From: Sweltsa coloradensis
Taxonomy: Eukaryota > Arthropoda > Insecta > Plecoptera > Chloroperlidae
NCBI GenBank assembly: GCA_024449915.1
Contig: JAMZAV010003203.1
Span: 1-64,000, forward strand
Reading direction: 5' to 3'
DNA: 64,000 bases
In this document: positions 23,800-34,654 of the stretch, one piece after another
Layout: the number at the start of each line of letters is the position of its first letter
Numbering within the stretch: the stretch's first letter is position 1
The notes under the pieces: model-generated
Told to the model about the DNA's origin: nothing
The model's database searches: none
The model's input: the letters and a program-made list of their open reading frames with translations, nothing else
Translations under genes and position numbers: made by a program

Positions 23800-24260
23800 C
23801 TAATACTACACTCGTATCGTCACGATGAACCTTAATGCACATTATAAAAATCACTCAACCAATTAATTACACACCACAAAGCCCGTGTGCCGTTCTCATC
23901 AATGCGATTTTTAAAACCTCCAATGCATTTTACGTGTAGCGTCGATATGACCTCGCCGCCCCGCACCTTTTAACTACCACCTGCAGCTTATGCACGCACA
24001 TAGCAGGCAGAGCCAGCAGCGCAGTCGGTCTGTTGTTTTTGTCGCAGGCGGACGTGTTTTGTGCAGGCTCCTTGTTCTCTTCTTACAGGGCCTCCACAGT
24101 ACAAGGAGTTAGCTTCTATTGCTGCCAGTCTTGGCTGATGTGTCCTCGCATCATTGTGTTTAATGTTTGTGAACTTCTGAAGGTAGTCTGTTCTGTCCAG
24201 ACTGGAAGGTTTAGTTTTCTCTTTGTTCTGCCCTGCTTGTGAAAGAAAAATTCCTGTCAA
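23800..24260 (+). repeat. CCGCCCCGC-core repeat, copy 1
   Basis: The order is CGTCACGATGAACCT, a TTAATTACACACC block, TCGATATGACCTCGCCGCCC (core near 23942), CGCAGTCGGTCTGTTGTT, CAGGCGGACGTGTTTTGT, GCCTCCACAGTACAAGGAGT and TCTGTTCTGTCCAGACTGG. It is non-coding. The family recurs from 32.8 to 36 kb, from 43.1 to 48.6 kb and at 54.8 kb. Confidence 0.85.
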
Positions 24261-24270
24261 CGAACCCTTA

Positions 24271-24521
24271 TTGATTGATTGATTGATTGGATATTGCTTA
24301 ACGTCTCATATTTATGCAACTTGGCTAATCGAGACTAAGGGAGGGACGTAAGGGATGACGCGGGGGGACAAAGAGTGGACAGGCCTGTGCTGGTCAGAAC
24401 CAGCCACAAGCGTATGAGGAGGGCAGGGGTTCCTCACGTCGTGGTCGTCCCCGTCTGTGTCGATCAGCCGTCCGTGTTGTCATTGTTGTCGCCGTCGGGG
24501 AGGTAGTCAAAGGGAAGGGGA
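24271..24521 (-). mobile_element. CG-rich SINE, 5'-truncated, antisense
   Basis: On the plus strand it begins with (TTGA)n and GGATATTGCTTAACGTCTCA, the reverse of the SINE tail, and continues back to the GTCGCCGTCGGGGAGG block. The 5' fifth is missing, as expected for a 5'-truncated insertion. It abuts a LINE end at 24522. Confidence 0.9.
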
Positions 24522-24935
24522 AAGTAATAAAATAATAAGCTTCGCGAAATAAAAGGCGATGAACCCCTTTGGATCCTTCAAGGCGCTCTTCTCGACGCGA
24601 AGAGGTTTTTTTCTGACCCGTCACGCTTGGGACACACACATCTCACTAAAGGATACCTTATAAAGGGAAGACCCACCCCCCGTGAGCAGTGGGTGGTTTT
24701 TAATTTTAAGCACATTTTGGAATGTCCAAAACACGGGACGAGGGGAAGATTTAAACTAAAACCTAATTTTTAAAAAAATTTTTATCATAAAATTGAAAAC
24801 AAAACCCCAAATGTTTTTAAATCCCTGAAATAAACACGCTAAACAAAAATTTAAAAATAACATGCCTATATAAGAGAAACGGCCTGAAACCCTTATTTTT
24901 GTGTCCCCTTAAACCCCAATAACTAACTAACTCAA
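24522..24935 (+). pseudogene. I/Jockey-type LINE 3' end, distorted
   Basis: Frame-shifted pieces show the post-RNase H region (RREEV..LTR, then DTHISLKD.LIKG, DPPP, a CEQ-like cysteine block and KHIL-like remains near 24650-24730) followed by a LINE-type tail: GTGTCCCCTTAAACCCCAAT then AACTAACTAACT. It parallels positions 1-147. Run-length errors make the frame unreadable, so true decay cannot be judged. Confidence 0.65.
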
Positions 24936-26059
24936 TAATACTAACTATAATGTTATACGTATAAAAAAAGTTACATAAACATACCTCTGCTTGCCAACAC
25001 CTCAAAGGGCACAACTTGGCTTTCCCCTTTTTTTCCACTATTCCAGTTGGGGTTTTCCCCCTCCTTCCCGTCACGATGAGTCGGCGAGGGTCTGGAGCCC
25101 AAATAGCAACTCCAGACCCCGTATTAACATGGGAAACCCTCTAGGTTTCATTCCCCGCCCCATCTCCCTTTTGCTATCCCCACATCGGGCCCCAAATGAA
25201 TCTGAAACCATAATAAGTGTGGAATAACGAAAGATTATTTTTTTTTACATGTCAATGTACCCCAAATGAAATTTACTGCTAAATTTTAAAAGCTTTGCCC
25301 CTATCCACTTTCTAAAAAAAACATGATGAGAAGGTATGTAGTGTAGTCTGAAGATATGAAACCAAGGGACGGGTTAAAACCCCACAAAAGGGCATGTTTT
25401 TTTTTTTTTAATTGAAAGGTTTCGCAATATGTTACCCTTACGTTTTTGGCATACCCAAACCAAATTTATGGGTACGGATCCAATGCAAAAATACGGGTAC
25501 ACCCCGTAATTTAAAATTGAAAGGAAAATTCTTCTGATCTTTCTCGTGTCAAGAATACCATTCCAAGAATATTGAGGTTGAAGTTCATTAGCATCACCAT
25601 TCATTATACCCCCTTTATTACCCTGAATGTGAACCGAGGTGGTATTGCAGGCCCAAGGCGGCCCCACCTTCATCAGGCTCTTATTCTTGGGGCCCTGGGG
25701 CCCCTTTTTGCAGGTATCCCCATTGGTGCCTCTGGCTTGCGGGGTTTTAATTCTGGATAAAAATCAAAACATTGTACTTAAAACGATTTAATTAAAAATT
25801 AGTTTTAAAAACTTGGGTTCTGTTCGGTTTGAACCCAATTTGAAAATTATATGATTTTTTAAAAAAATATGTTAGAATAGTAGGACAGGTAGGACGAATA
25901 TCAGGACCCTAAGGCGGCTCTTTTATGAGATGTCCAACAGTGTTGGCTCCAGCGTTAGCGCTGCTCTGATTCGGAGTCCCGATTTGAAAAACGTCGAGAC
26001 CCGGCAATCCTGACTGGGTTTTTCGAGGTTTTCCTGTTTCACTTTTGCAAACATCACTA
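24936..26059. other. No recognisable gene
   Basis: Partly distorted sequence with no domain signal on either strand. Confidence 0.4.
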
Positions 26060-26240
26060 GTAGAGGAGTGTATTACCCCCGAAAATGAGATAAGCCTGGC
26101 AATGTCGTCGGGGGGACCCCCTTTTTGTTTCGACTTCCCCCACGAGAGACAAAGACATACAACCGCGACGTGAAAACCCCCTTCCCCCCCTTACCCATGG
26201 CTGGTTCTGACCATCATGGGGCCCCCTCCCCCTTCCCCTA
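26060..26240 (+). mobile_element. Possible distorted SINE fragment
   Basis: GTCGTCGGGG, GAGACAAAGACA, ACCGCGACGTG, CCCTTCCCCC and GGCTGGTTCTGACCATCA follow the CG-rich SINE order, with stretched runs and no tail. The match is weaker than for the other copies. Confidence 0.45.
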
Positions 26241-27210
26241 GGCGAGAGTGGGGCATTTTGGGCCTGTGTTACACCAATGGTTGATGCGTCCCTTAATAAA
26301 AAAATTAAAAAAAAAATCAATGATTTTTGTATAAAATTGTGTACTTTTTTTTTGTTACATTTCTTTGATGTAAAACTAAAAAAGGTGCTTCTCTGAACAA
26401 TGAATTATGCAATGTGAGATGCAAGACGTTTCACGTGTAGGTAACTTTCCCGTCCACTTCTCCTCGATTACAGCCCTACCCCTGACGGCGGGGTCCACCA
26501 TCGATGCGCAAAAGGGACCTCCCCCTTCGCCAGGGGGGGAACCTGGGGGGCCTGCTTTTGAGGCCCCAGGTGCCGGCGCAGGGGCTGGTGCTGGGCACGG
26601 ATCATAAAATTCAGGTAAAGGTGAAATACACGTATAAATTTTTAAAACAGATTGGGCCCAAAATTTTTTAAATCCTAAAAAATAGTTTTTGAAACCCCGA
26701 AGAAAACTCATTGAAACGTTTGTATTCGTGTCTTAAGTTTTCAAGGGAAAAGATAATGAGGGAAAACATTGATTTGATCGAGTTGATATTGCTTCTCGGC
26801 TTGTGAAGTTGACAATATTTAACAATTTTATCTCAAAAACTGGGATCAATTCACTACTAAAAAATCAGTCAATCTGAAATAATTGATTGCACAAGACTCC
26901 GTGGAAAAAGCATTACTACAATACAATTTTTAAAAAAAAAACTAACGATTGTTTTTGTAAAATTTTTAGAAAAAGAAGTTGCTGGATGGGGTGGCCAGGC
27001 ATATCAAAAAACACGGTACAATAACATCATTTGCATAAAGAGGGGATTTTTTATTTAAAATTTATATTTTTTATATTCGTTAGGGTTAAACTCAAATTTT
27101 ACATGCTTACTTCGCATGTGCTTACGGAAAGAATTTAGTGTTTTAAAGTCCCTGTTACAACCATCGTCTATGCATCTGTATTGGTCTACACTATGGGTTA
27201 TATAAAATTT
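26241..27210. other. No recognisable gene
   Basis: A GC-rich stretch near 26480-26600 opens frames on both strands (Gly/Pro/Ala-rich) by composition. Nothing is supported. Confidence 0.4.
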
Positions 27211-27640
27211 AGTTTTTTAGTTTGGGTTCAAGATTGATTTTAGGTTGGTTCGAAATTTTGTTCACATTCAAATTTCGATGTACATACCTCTTACTAGGAC
27301 CTGCAACAGGACTGGATCATTTCTGGTCGCACGAGCTACACTCTCCGAACTGAGCGGTAAATCTGTCGGGACTTCCTCCAGAAGAAGAACACCTGCAGGA
27401 TCAGGATACTCTGCGTCCTCGACGTTTCCTACCAGGAACCTGCTCATGAAATCCGCATTACTGTGAAATTTTCCTGGTCTAAGCTTCAGTGTATAGTTGT
27501 AAATACTCAACATCAAGCACCAGCGTATCATAGGTGGAGATACTACATCTGGTTTTGGTTTGTCAGGGCGGAAGGGTTTATGATCTGTTAGAATGTTAAA
27601 TGAACGTCCTGCTAAGTACATGTGGAACTAAGTCTGGAAC
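27211..27640 (-). pseudogene. Gypsy retrotransposon RNase H fragment
   Basis: A minus-strand open frame (27621-27268) gives MYLAGRSFNILTDHKPFRP, then MIRWCLMLSIYNYTLKLRPG, KFHSNADFMSR and an acidic link. This is the RNase H/connection end of a Gypsy-type reverse transcriptase, which degrades the RNA strand during reverse transcription. TDHKP and the final aspartate in NAD.SR are present. Reverse transcriptase upstream and integrase downstream are absent, so it is an isolated fragment of about 117 codons with no stop inside. A distorted twin lies at 22919-23388. Confidence 0.85.
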
Positions 27641-27790
27641 TCTTAAATTAAAAATCCGATATGGTGATTTTAATTAGGTATTTGATACCTACAGGACAGT
27701 TAATAAACACCAGTCATTAAGTTATTCTTTCCCATGCCATTACACGTCATACTTCAAGTCTAAGTCATAAGAGTGCCAACTGCTACATAC

Positions 27791-28080
27791 CTCCCATCCA
27801 ATGGAGTTGTCACTTCATATGCAAATTTCTGTATGAACAGCTACACCTGTTTGCCTCCTCGGGGTAGCTGACGTGCAACGCATGAAAGGTTTTTAAAACA
27901 CGTGTCAATTGCCTTTAAAGGTGATTCTATCTTGTAACTAACTTCATCGACACACACATATGACGCAGTGATGTTGTCTAACGTTAAACCAACCACTATG
28001 GTTAGTGGTTGTGCTGTGAGTTTGAGTTCCAGCAGTTTTTCTCGTCTGTTCGCCAGGAATGGCTGTAGCTCACCAATTGT
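27791..28080 (-). pseudogene. Exon-like conserved segment with both splice sites
   Basis: The minus strand has an acceptor (TTTTGCGTTTCACAG before 28080) and a donor (GGGAG/GTATGTAGC after 27791). Between them are TIGELQPFLANRREKLLELK, LDNITASYVCVDEVSYKIES and PLKAIDTCFK. A one-base shift at an A run gives TFHALHVSYPEEANR, and a second shift near a G run gives LFIQKFAYEVTTPLDG. The block resembles a widespread uncharacterised invertebrate protein with the order SP.KA.D.CFK, YP.E and QK..Y. Both shifts lie at homopolymers, so the exon may be intact in the organism, although one TAG replaces an expected TGG. Confidence 0.5.
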
Positions 28081-28970
28081 CTGTGAAACGCAAAACATTG
28101 ATAGTCTTAAACCCAAGTACTCAAATAGGCCTACTTTGTAAGTAAGCTTTTATATTCCTATATTTTTTAGATATATATATATATTTTTTTAATTCCTATA
28201 TTCCTATCCTACTTTTAGTTTCAATTTACAAAGTATAGTTAAAATTGCACTGTGATTGCATCATGACAAAAATAGGTAGGCCTATAGAGGGACATCATTG
28301 CTTAATGTTTTTATAAAGCAAATAATAGCTAGGGCCTGCTAACCTGCAATTTCCTCTGGAGCTTATAGAAAAGACCAAAGTGTAGCCAACTTTTGTTGTT
28401 GAGAATATAATGCTTTTAAAACTTAATATCAAGAATAAACAATAGGCCCACATAATAAATCAAATGTTATGATAACTATAATGGAATCATCAACAAATCA
28501 AAACATAACAAATGGCATCAAATGGAACCTAAACATGATTTGAAACTACACTTTTATATTTCTTATATATACATATATGTTTTGTCTTAAGCTTTCGTGA
28601 TCCATGGTTAATGTTTGAAGTATCCTTGAGAAGTATGAGACTGAGGCGCCTGTGGTACCAAGACATGAAGACAGCAATAGGCCTGCTAGAATGGTCACAA
28701 GAAGTCACACTCACAATGCAACCAAGTGATTTGATTTTAGGTTCACTGCAATTGGATCTTTGTAATTTTCTATGTTTGCAAGGTAGTGTGTTATTTGTTT
28801 CTATTTGTTTATTTTTATAATGCTGTTGTTTTATTGAATTTTTTGTTTTACCCTTCCCTTGAAAATGGAAACATAGTTTTTCTGAAACGTTGGGATTAAA
28901 AGTTATTTTCTATAATACTGTGCGTGATTATTTACCGTAAAGATATATATATATATAAATCCAAGTCTGG
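28081..28970. other. No recognisable gene
   Basis: AT-rich. If the exon at 27791-28080 is real, this would be its upstream intron. No domain is found. Confidence 0.4.
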
Positions 28971-29097
28971 TTTTAGGGTTTTTGTTCGTGTATTACCTCT
29001 TCTCTCTAGCAGGCCTACACAAGGACCATTGTCAGCTAATGGTCCTTTTGTAGGCCTGCTAGAGAAAAGAGGAAATACACGAACAAAAACCCTAAAA
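28971..29097. repeat. Near-perfect 60-bp hairpin
   Basis: An arm starting TTTTAGGGTTTTTGTTCGTG and ending ACAAGGACCATT is followed by a 7-nt loop (GTCAGCT) and the reverse complement, ending CACGAACAAAAACCCTAAAA. I count three mismatches over 60 bp. It is a foldback/MITE-like palindrome; a small-RNA precursor is possible but unproven. Confidence 0.9.
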
Positions 29098-29154
29098 AAA
29101 AACTTGCCCCGATATAATTAGGGTATTTAACCATCTGCTGGCCGTCTTCCAAAC

Positions 29155-29335
29155 ATGTGATGCAGGTAACTTTACTTTCCACCTCCACCCAATGTTCAGT
29201 ATGTATAATGCTGAACTGTTTGCACTATTGGAAAGCCTACTTTATGTTCAAAGGAGTAATGATTGAAAGTTTCTAATCTGCACAGACTCTTTGAGTTCCC
29301 TAGAAGCAATGTCAGAATTATATGCAAGCCAACAA
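29155..29335 (+). pseudogene. I/Jockey-type LINE RNase H remnant
   Basis: The plus strand reads FTFHLHPMFSMYNAELFALL, then a stop at SND, then KFLICTDSLSSLEAMSELYA. This is the RNase H core (the E of NAELF and the D of CTDSLS are active-site positions). It ends at a direct repeat starting at 29338. A longer copy is at 49331. Confidence 0.75.
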
Positions 29336-29337
29336 CA

Positions 29338-29603
29338 TAAACAGTACGGTGACCCTGCACACAGTTTGTGTCCCCCAGTACAGTAAGCTAGACAGTGGAC
29401 AGTCTTGCCAGTGTTTATTTAATTTCATTATTTATTAACATTATTATTATTATTATTATATTTATCTATATTTAATTGGTTACTATCTGCTACCACTCAT
29501 TGTGTTATGCAAGGGTACATAAACAGTACGGTGACCCTGCACACAGTTTTGTGTCCCCCCAGTACAGTTAGCTAGACAGTGGACAGTCCTTGCCAGTGTT
29601 TAC
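29338..29603 (+). repeat. 85-bp direct repeats around 100 bp spacer
   Basis: AAACAGTACGGTGACCCTGC...GCCAGTGTTTA occurs at 29338-29418 and again at 29520-29603 with only run-length differences. The spacer holds an ATT tract. The second copy abuts the truncated end of the hAT gene. Confidence 0.9.
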
Positions 29604-31319
29604 TTAAAGCTTAACATTTTTTTGGCCAAGCCTGTGGCCTGTGCGCGACTTTTTACTCCGGTTTCATTAGTCAAAGTGACGTCAGAGATATTTCACTTTG
29701 TGCATCGTACACTGCACCTAGCTGGAAACGAACTGCCCTCACGGCGTCCACCCTACTTTCCCAGCGAGTAGCACTCAATGGCTTGACAGTGAAATCTTTG
29801 GCATGCTCTTTCAATACGTCCCAACGGTGCGTGGAAGCAGAGAAGAACACATAGATTCCTTGAATTATATCAAAAAAAAGAAACAGCTTCAAGACAGCAA
29901 TTCGCGGCATCATTCAGCACCAGGTTAAGTGAATGAGCACTGCATGGCACATAAAATGCACGAGAATTTCGTTCACGAACTCTGGCTTGGAACTCCGTTG
30001 TTACGTCCCCGCATATTTGCACCATTGTCGTATCCTTGCCCTCTCATGTCATCAAGGCATACATCTAGTTCTTCTAGTTTGTTGAATAGAACTTCCGTCA
30101 TACTTGCTCCAGTTGTTTCATGTAGCTCGATAAAGTCGACGAAGTGTTCGGATACCTCAACTTTGGCAGGCCTGTCATCAGATTGTTCAGATGCAGTAAC
30201 AAATCTCAAAATCACTGTCATCTGCTCTTTGTGGCTAATATCGGGGTACAATCAAGGATTATTGAGTAGTACTTGGCCAGTTTAAGTTGTGTTAGCACAT
30301 GTGATTTAATTTTATTGCTCACCATAAGGATAATTTCATTTTGAATATCTTTGCAGAGATAGCTGGTGTGAATTTCGTTTGAGGTAACCCTTCTGATATG
30401 GTCCTTTCATAACTGGGTCAAAATTCCCCAGATATTCGATAAATTTTAGGAAATGTCCGTTATTTGGTTCATATAGCTTCTCGCATGTTCCACGTAATGC
30501 TAAGTTTTCCCCAGCCAGGGTCTTAATTAAGGAAATGATTCTCTCAATCACTTGTCTCCAACGCTGGGATTCAGTTTGAATTAATTTCTGATTGACTTTG
30601 TCAATTGTGGTTCCTCCCGATAACCGAGATTCCAGTTCCTTCCAGTCTTGGAAAGAGTTTACGTGTTCATTTGTCGTTTCGTGTCGTTTTAAGATGGTAG
30701 AGATATTCGTCCAGTCTCGAGAGCCCTCATTGGAAGAAAGAGAAGTCGTTTTACTGCGACAAAATAACTTGCAACAAAAGCAAAATACAGCATCATTAAT
30801 CTCGGAATAAATCAGCCAAGTGCGTTTAACTAGCTCACCGTTAGAAATTCGCCGATCAAAATGAAACGTGGTAAATTTTCTTCCCTTTTCATCCGTTGGA
30901 AAAACTCTGTCACTGTTTTGATAAGGCCCACGTCCGCATTGCACTAGAAATGTTCTCGATCTGTCATTTATTATTGGCCACTTTGCCGGATCTTTAAATT
31001 GAATGATGTTACTGTTAATTAAGTCGTCGTGATCTTGATCCAAGTTTAAATTGTCATCAATTATGTTATTGTTATCGCTAGCACTATCTTCCTCTTCTTT
31101 GCCTTCGATTTGCTCTGCATGATCTTCATCGGCGACGGCAACGCTGGTTCCTCTTCTTCCCTCGTAGAGTTTGGATGGTATCTGATTCTGAAGGCTTGAA
31201 AAATTTGAAAATTGCGTTGCTTGTGCAGCAGAAGACGCTTCACGGGCAGCTCTTTGCCTTCTATATTCGGAACCAGACAAACGCTGCCTCTTTCGTCCTC
31301 GAGCGCCGGGATCCGCCAT
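29604..31319 (-). pseudogene. hAT-type transposase (TTF finger, DUF4371-like)
   Basis: The start codon is at 31319. The first frame (to 30336) has a basic leader (GRKRQRLSGSEYRRQRAARE), an acidic linker, then KDPAKWP, VFPTDEKGRKF, WLIYSE, AVFCFCCKLF, W.NISTILKRHE and HVNSFQDW: a TTF-type zinc finger leading into a DUF4371-like block (NLALRGTCEKLY, NGHFLKFIEYLGNFDPVM). Shifted frames continue with PDISHKEQMTVILRFV, ETTGASMTEVLFNKLEEL, DMRGQGYDNGANMRG, the SATRWESRVDAVRAV block and SRAQATGLAKKML. This is the ZMYM1-like/hAT nuclease order. Frameshifts near 30330, 29970 and 29670 and loss of the C-terminus make it inactive. Confidence 0.85.
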
Positions 31320-31995
31320 ATTTTAGATCTAAATACAAACCCGAATGTAATCTTAAGATGCATATTGACTGGACATGTCCGAAACTGTGAATGATTATGA
31401 ATATGAACTGATACCACTTACCTCAAACCATGAAAATGCAGAAGAATGCCGAGAACTCAATAATTGAGGGGCCGCGATCATGAACGAATGAACCGTCGTC
31501 CGTGTAACTAACAACAACCTGTAGTGGCGAGAACCTGCTGTCTAAATTTCCTCCCCCGCGCTCTCTAGGTACGGTTCGGTGCATTGGAAGAAAAAAAAAC
31601 GGCAGTGCAGAGCCATCTATGTGCAAATTGGTGAAACTCGAAGTGATTTATGACATCAAATAGAAGGGCGGGACTATGGCTGGCCATGCGCGCATTTTCT
31701 TAGATTCAGTTTTCAATTTTCTAGTTACAAAATATCGTCTTTGTAATCCAAGCCGCCCTCTGCCGACAAAAATACGTCTCTACTATGGTAAAATTACTCA
31801 GACTTTTATTTGTTGTTATCCTTATTTAAGATTGTGGAATAGTTTGAAATATATATTATTTAATGGTTGATCAATCAGACCGCCTACAGACGTAAGGGAA
31901 AAAGCCGCCATAAATACAATTTGTAGTAATTGAAATCGTAAGAAAGTGCCGCCCCTGGACAAGTGCCGCCCTAAGCAGCCGCTTACGTCGCTTAC
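31320..31995. other. hAT 5' leader region
   Basis: Between the transposase start and the terminal inverted repeat there are only short open frames. Promoter and untranslated sequence of the element are expected here. GC-rich repeats (GTGCCGCCC twice, near 31945-31975) are probably subterminal repeats. Confidence 0.5.
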
Positions 31996-32012
31996 GCCTA
32001 AAACCGGCCCTG
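31996..32012 (-). repeat. hAT terminal inverted repeat, 5' end
   Basis: Read on the minus strand the edge is CAGGGCCGGTTTTAGG, which fits a common hAT terminus (CAGGG.CGG...). It lies upstream of the transposase in the right orientation. The partner terminus is not found near 29600, consistent with truncation there, so the 8-bp target duplication cannot be tested. Confidence 0.7.
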
Positions 32013-32159
32013 AATGTGAATTTTTATTAAAGTTTTATAGTCAGTACAAAGTGTCACATGCTTAATAAATAGGGAACACCTAGAAATCCTCCCATTCCTG
32101 AATTATCACGGATCAAATAGTCTCTACAATTGTGTCAAGTACAGTCTAGTAAAATCTAG

Positions 32160-32835
32160 ACCACGCGCTCCGGCACTACAGTGACAATGGTAGTTCGGGT
32201 GAAGACAGTGAGGGATCTGCTGTTGCATCACATCATTCTAGTGCAGGAGAACATTTACAACCTTCGACCCAACTTTCTCAAAACACGGACAGTCAACTTG
32301 TACGAAAACAAATCCCAGTCACCAAATGGAATCTAACATACTCTGGGGATGGACAAACGAGTGTTGCCGCGTTTCTCAAGCGAGTTGACGAGCTCTGTAT
32401 TGCGCGGGGAATTTCCGAGGAATACTTGTGGGACTCCGCGGTTGACTTATTCTCCGGACAAGCCCTTGTCTGGTTTAGATCTGCGAGGCGGCGTACAAAG
32501 TCCTGGAAAGAGCTTGTTAGAGAGCTAAAACAGGCATTTCAACCCACAGACTATGACGACTGTCTGCTGGATGAAATCAGGAAGCGAACCCAAGGTAAAG
32601 ACGAGTCCATCGATCTTTATTTGGCAGTTATGGACAATCTTTTTGCGAGACTTAGTACTACAATACCAGGCAAGGACCAGTTAAAAATTATCCGGAAGAA
32701 CCTAGCGCCCTATTATCAGGAACGCCTGGCTTTGTATGATATCTTTCATGTCAAGGCACATAGCCAAATTGTCCCCTATGACAACCTTCTTGGCCTTCGG
32801 AGCAGCTTTGTGAAGTTAAAGGGAATGGCGATTCT
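32160..32835 (+). pseudogene. LTR-retrotransposon gag fragment
   Basis: An open frame without a visible start runs from about 32160 to 32860. After a Ser-rich leader it shows WNLTYSGDGQTSVAAFLKRV, then DELCIARGISEEYLWDSA, LFSGQALVWFRSAR, WKELVRELKQAFQP, DYDDCLLDEIRKRTQGKDES and KIIRKNLAPYYQERLAL. This is the Retrotrans_gag-type capsid core of Gypsy-like elements, which packages the element RNA. It breaks off in the CCGCCCCGC-core repeat near 32840, with no zinc knuckle or pol. The open frame of about 220 codons suggests it is not very old. Confidence 0.8.
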
Positions 32836-33439
32836 CGGTGCACTGTTTTACATTCTATGATAACATTAAATCCATGGATCAGGCAATATCTGCGACACTC
32901 CAGTATCGTCACGATAAACCTCACTGCACATATAGAAATATCAATCACAACCAATAAATTACACCTCTCAGAGTTCATGTGCTATTGTCATCAACACATT
33001 TTTGAAGAGTTTCAATGCACTTTACGTATAGCATCGATATGACCTCGCCGCCCCGCACCTTTTGACTATCACCTTTGCTCACGAACACAGCGCAGCTGCA
33101 GCCTCGCCTCGCAGTCGGTCTGTCGTTCTTGTTACAGGCGGACGTGTTTTGTCTCCGCTCGTCGGTCTGTTAGGAACTTCGAGAGATTGTCTGTTCTGTC
33201 CAGGCTGGGAGGTTTGTTTGCTATTTATTCTGTCCTGCTTATCAGAAAAGCATTTGTTATGTAGTGTTGGTCTCAGTCTGTTCTCTTTGTACAGCTTGAG
33301 GGATTGATGTTCGGAAAGTGTCAGGTTCTGTTCAGTGTGGGATGAGAGCCTAGTCACACAAAGGAGGTGTCCGGTTTCTGTGCTTGGGTTTTTTGTTATA
33401 CCAAATTCCCTGTGTATGGGTTGCAGATTACTCATCTCT
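32836..33439 (+). repeat. CCGCCCCGC-core repeat, copy 2
   Basis: GGCAATATCTGCGACA, CGTCACGATAAACCTCA, core near 33036, CGCAGTCGGTCTGTCGTT and CAGGCGGACGTGTTTTGTC, then TGTTCTGTCCAGGCTGGGA and the GTTCTGTTCAGTGTGGGAT end block. It lies directly after the gag fragment. Confidence 0.85.
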
Positions 33440-33515
33440 ACCGTCCCTCCCGTCGTCTCGAATAGCCAAATTGCATAAATATGAGACTTTAAACAATATC
33501 CAGTCAATCATTGTT
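33440..33515 (+). mobile_element. SINE tail only
   Basis: CCGTCCCTCCCGTCGTCTCG, then AATAGCCAAATTGCATAAAT, ATGAGACTTTAAACAATATC and CAGTCAATCA: the 3' hairpin tail of the SINEs, 5'-truncated, inserted in the core repeat. Confidence 0.8.
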
Positions 33516-34039
33516 TGAAGCATTATTTTACTAATAATGTAAGTTAGTGTTACTAAGTGGGTTATTGACGTTATAATTTGTGCACGTATGTGGTATTGTC
33601 TGTCAGTAGGGTAGTAACGTACTTTACATCGTTTGTTTCCTCATTAATCTGGCCTGCTTGTCCGGGAAATGCTCGTTAACTCAGTGTTGTGCTCCGTCAC
33701 ATCCCGAGTGATGACATCTAAATCTATTTTTTTTTTTTACAGAAGCAGGATTGTTACGACTTTTCCCAGCCCAGTCAAACCACCGGGTTTTTACCCAATG
33801 AAACATAAAAAACAAGGGGAAATTGCAATACCTTGAATCTATCAACCTCTGCTAGTCATTGTCGATTGAACTCTGGGGGCAACATATTCTTGCGTACTTC
33901 AATCTACTATTTACCTGCAGATGTTGTTTATGAGGTGACATGCGCCGTGTTATAGCTGGTCCCTAATTTCATTCTATCTTTATCTCTCGTCTTGAAACAA
34001 ATATGTGGGACATGCAATGCTACGTGTTACAGAAGCTTC
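33516..34039 (+). repeat. Core-repeat flanking sequence
   Basis: Mostly diverged repeat: ATCAACCTCTGCTAGTCA... resembles 5378-5495, and CGTGTTACAGAAGCTTCATC is the block that precedes a core unit elsewhere (35406, 43438). No gene is seen. Confidence 0.55.
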
Positions 34040-34654
34040 ATCCATAATAACGTTAAAATCCTTGCTTTAGGCAATATCTGTGACTATGAATATGTTGTAT
34101 CGTCACGATGAACCTCGTTACACTTATACAAATATCACTCTACTCCAATAAACTCTACCTCTTGGAGCTCAAAAGCTGCGATTTCGGAAGACTTCCATGC
34201 ATTTGACGTTCAGCATCGATATGACCTCGCCGCCCCGCACCTTTTAACTGCACTCGCACCCACATTCACTCGAAGCACAGTCTCGCTCTCGCCTCGCAGT
34301 CGGTATGTTGTTCTTGTCTCAGGCGGACGTGTTTTGTCTTCGCTCTGTTCTTGTTAGGCCTCCACAGTACAAGCAGCTATAGCTTCTGTTGCTGCTGAAT
34401 GTGTTGTTTGTATAAAAGTCTTGACTCAAATGTCCTGGCATCGTGGTTTGCTTACTTCATGATCCGAGCTCCAAATTCGAACTCATACCGAAATGCAAGC
34501 CGGTATACACATGTTAGCTCTAATACAACTTCTGTCATGAAGTATTTTTCGCCTCGCAGTCTGTCTGCTGTTCATGTCGCAGACAGATGTGTCTCTGCTT
34601 TTCGGTCTGTTCTTGCTGAGTTTCCACAATATAAGGAGTTTGCTTCTGTTAGTT
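34040..34654 (+). repeat. CCGCCCCGC-core repeat, copy 3
   Basis: TATCGTCACGATGAACCTCG, core at 34216, CGCAGTCGGTATGTTGTTCT and GCCTCCACAGTACAAGCAGC. A partial second unit (CGCCTCGCAGTCTGTCTGCT) starts near 34550. A LINE end interrupts the unit near 34655. Confidence 0.85.
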
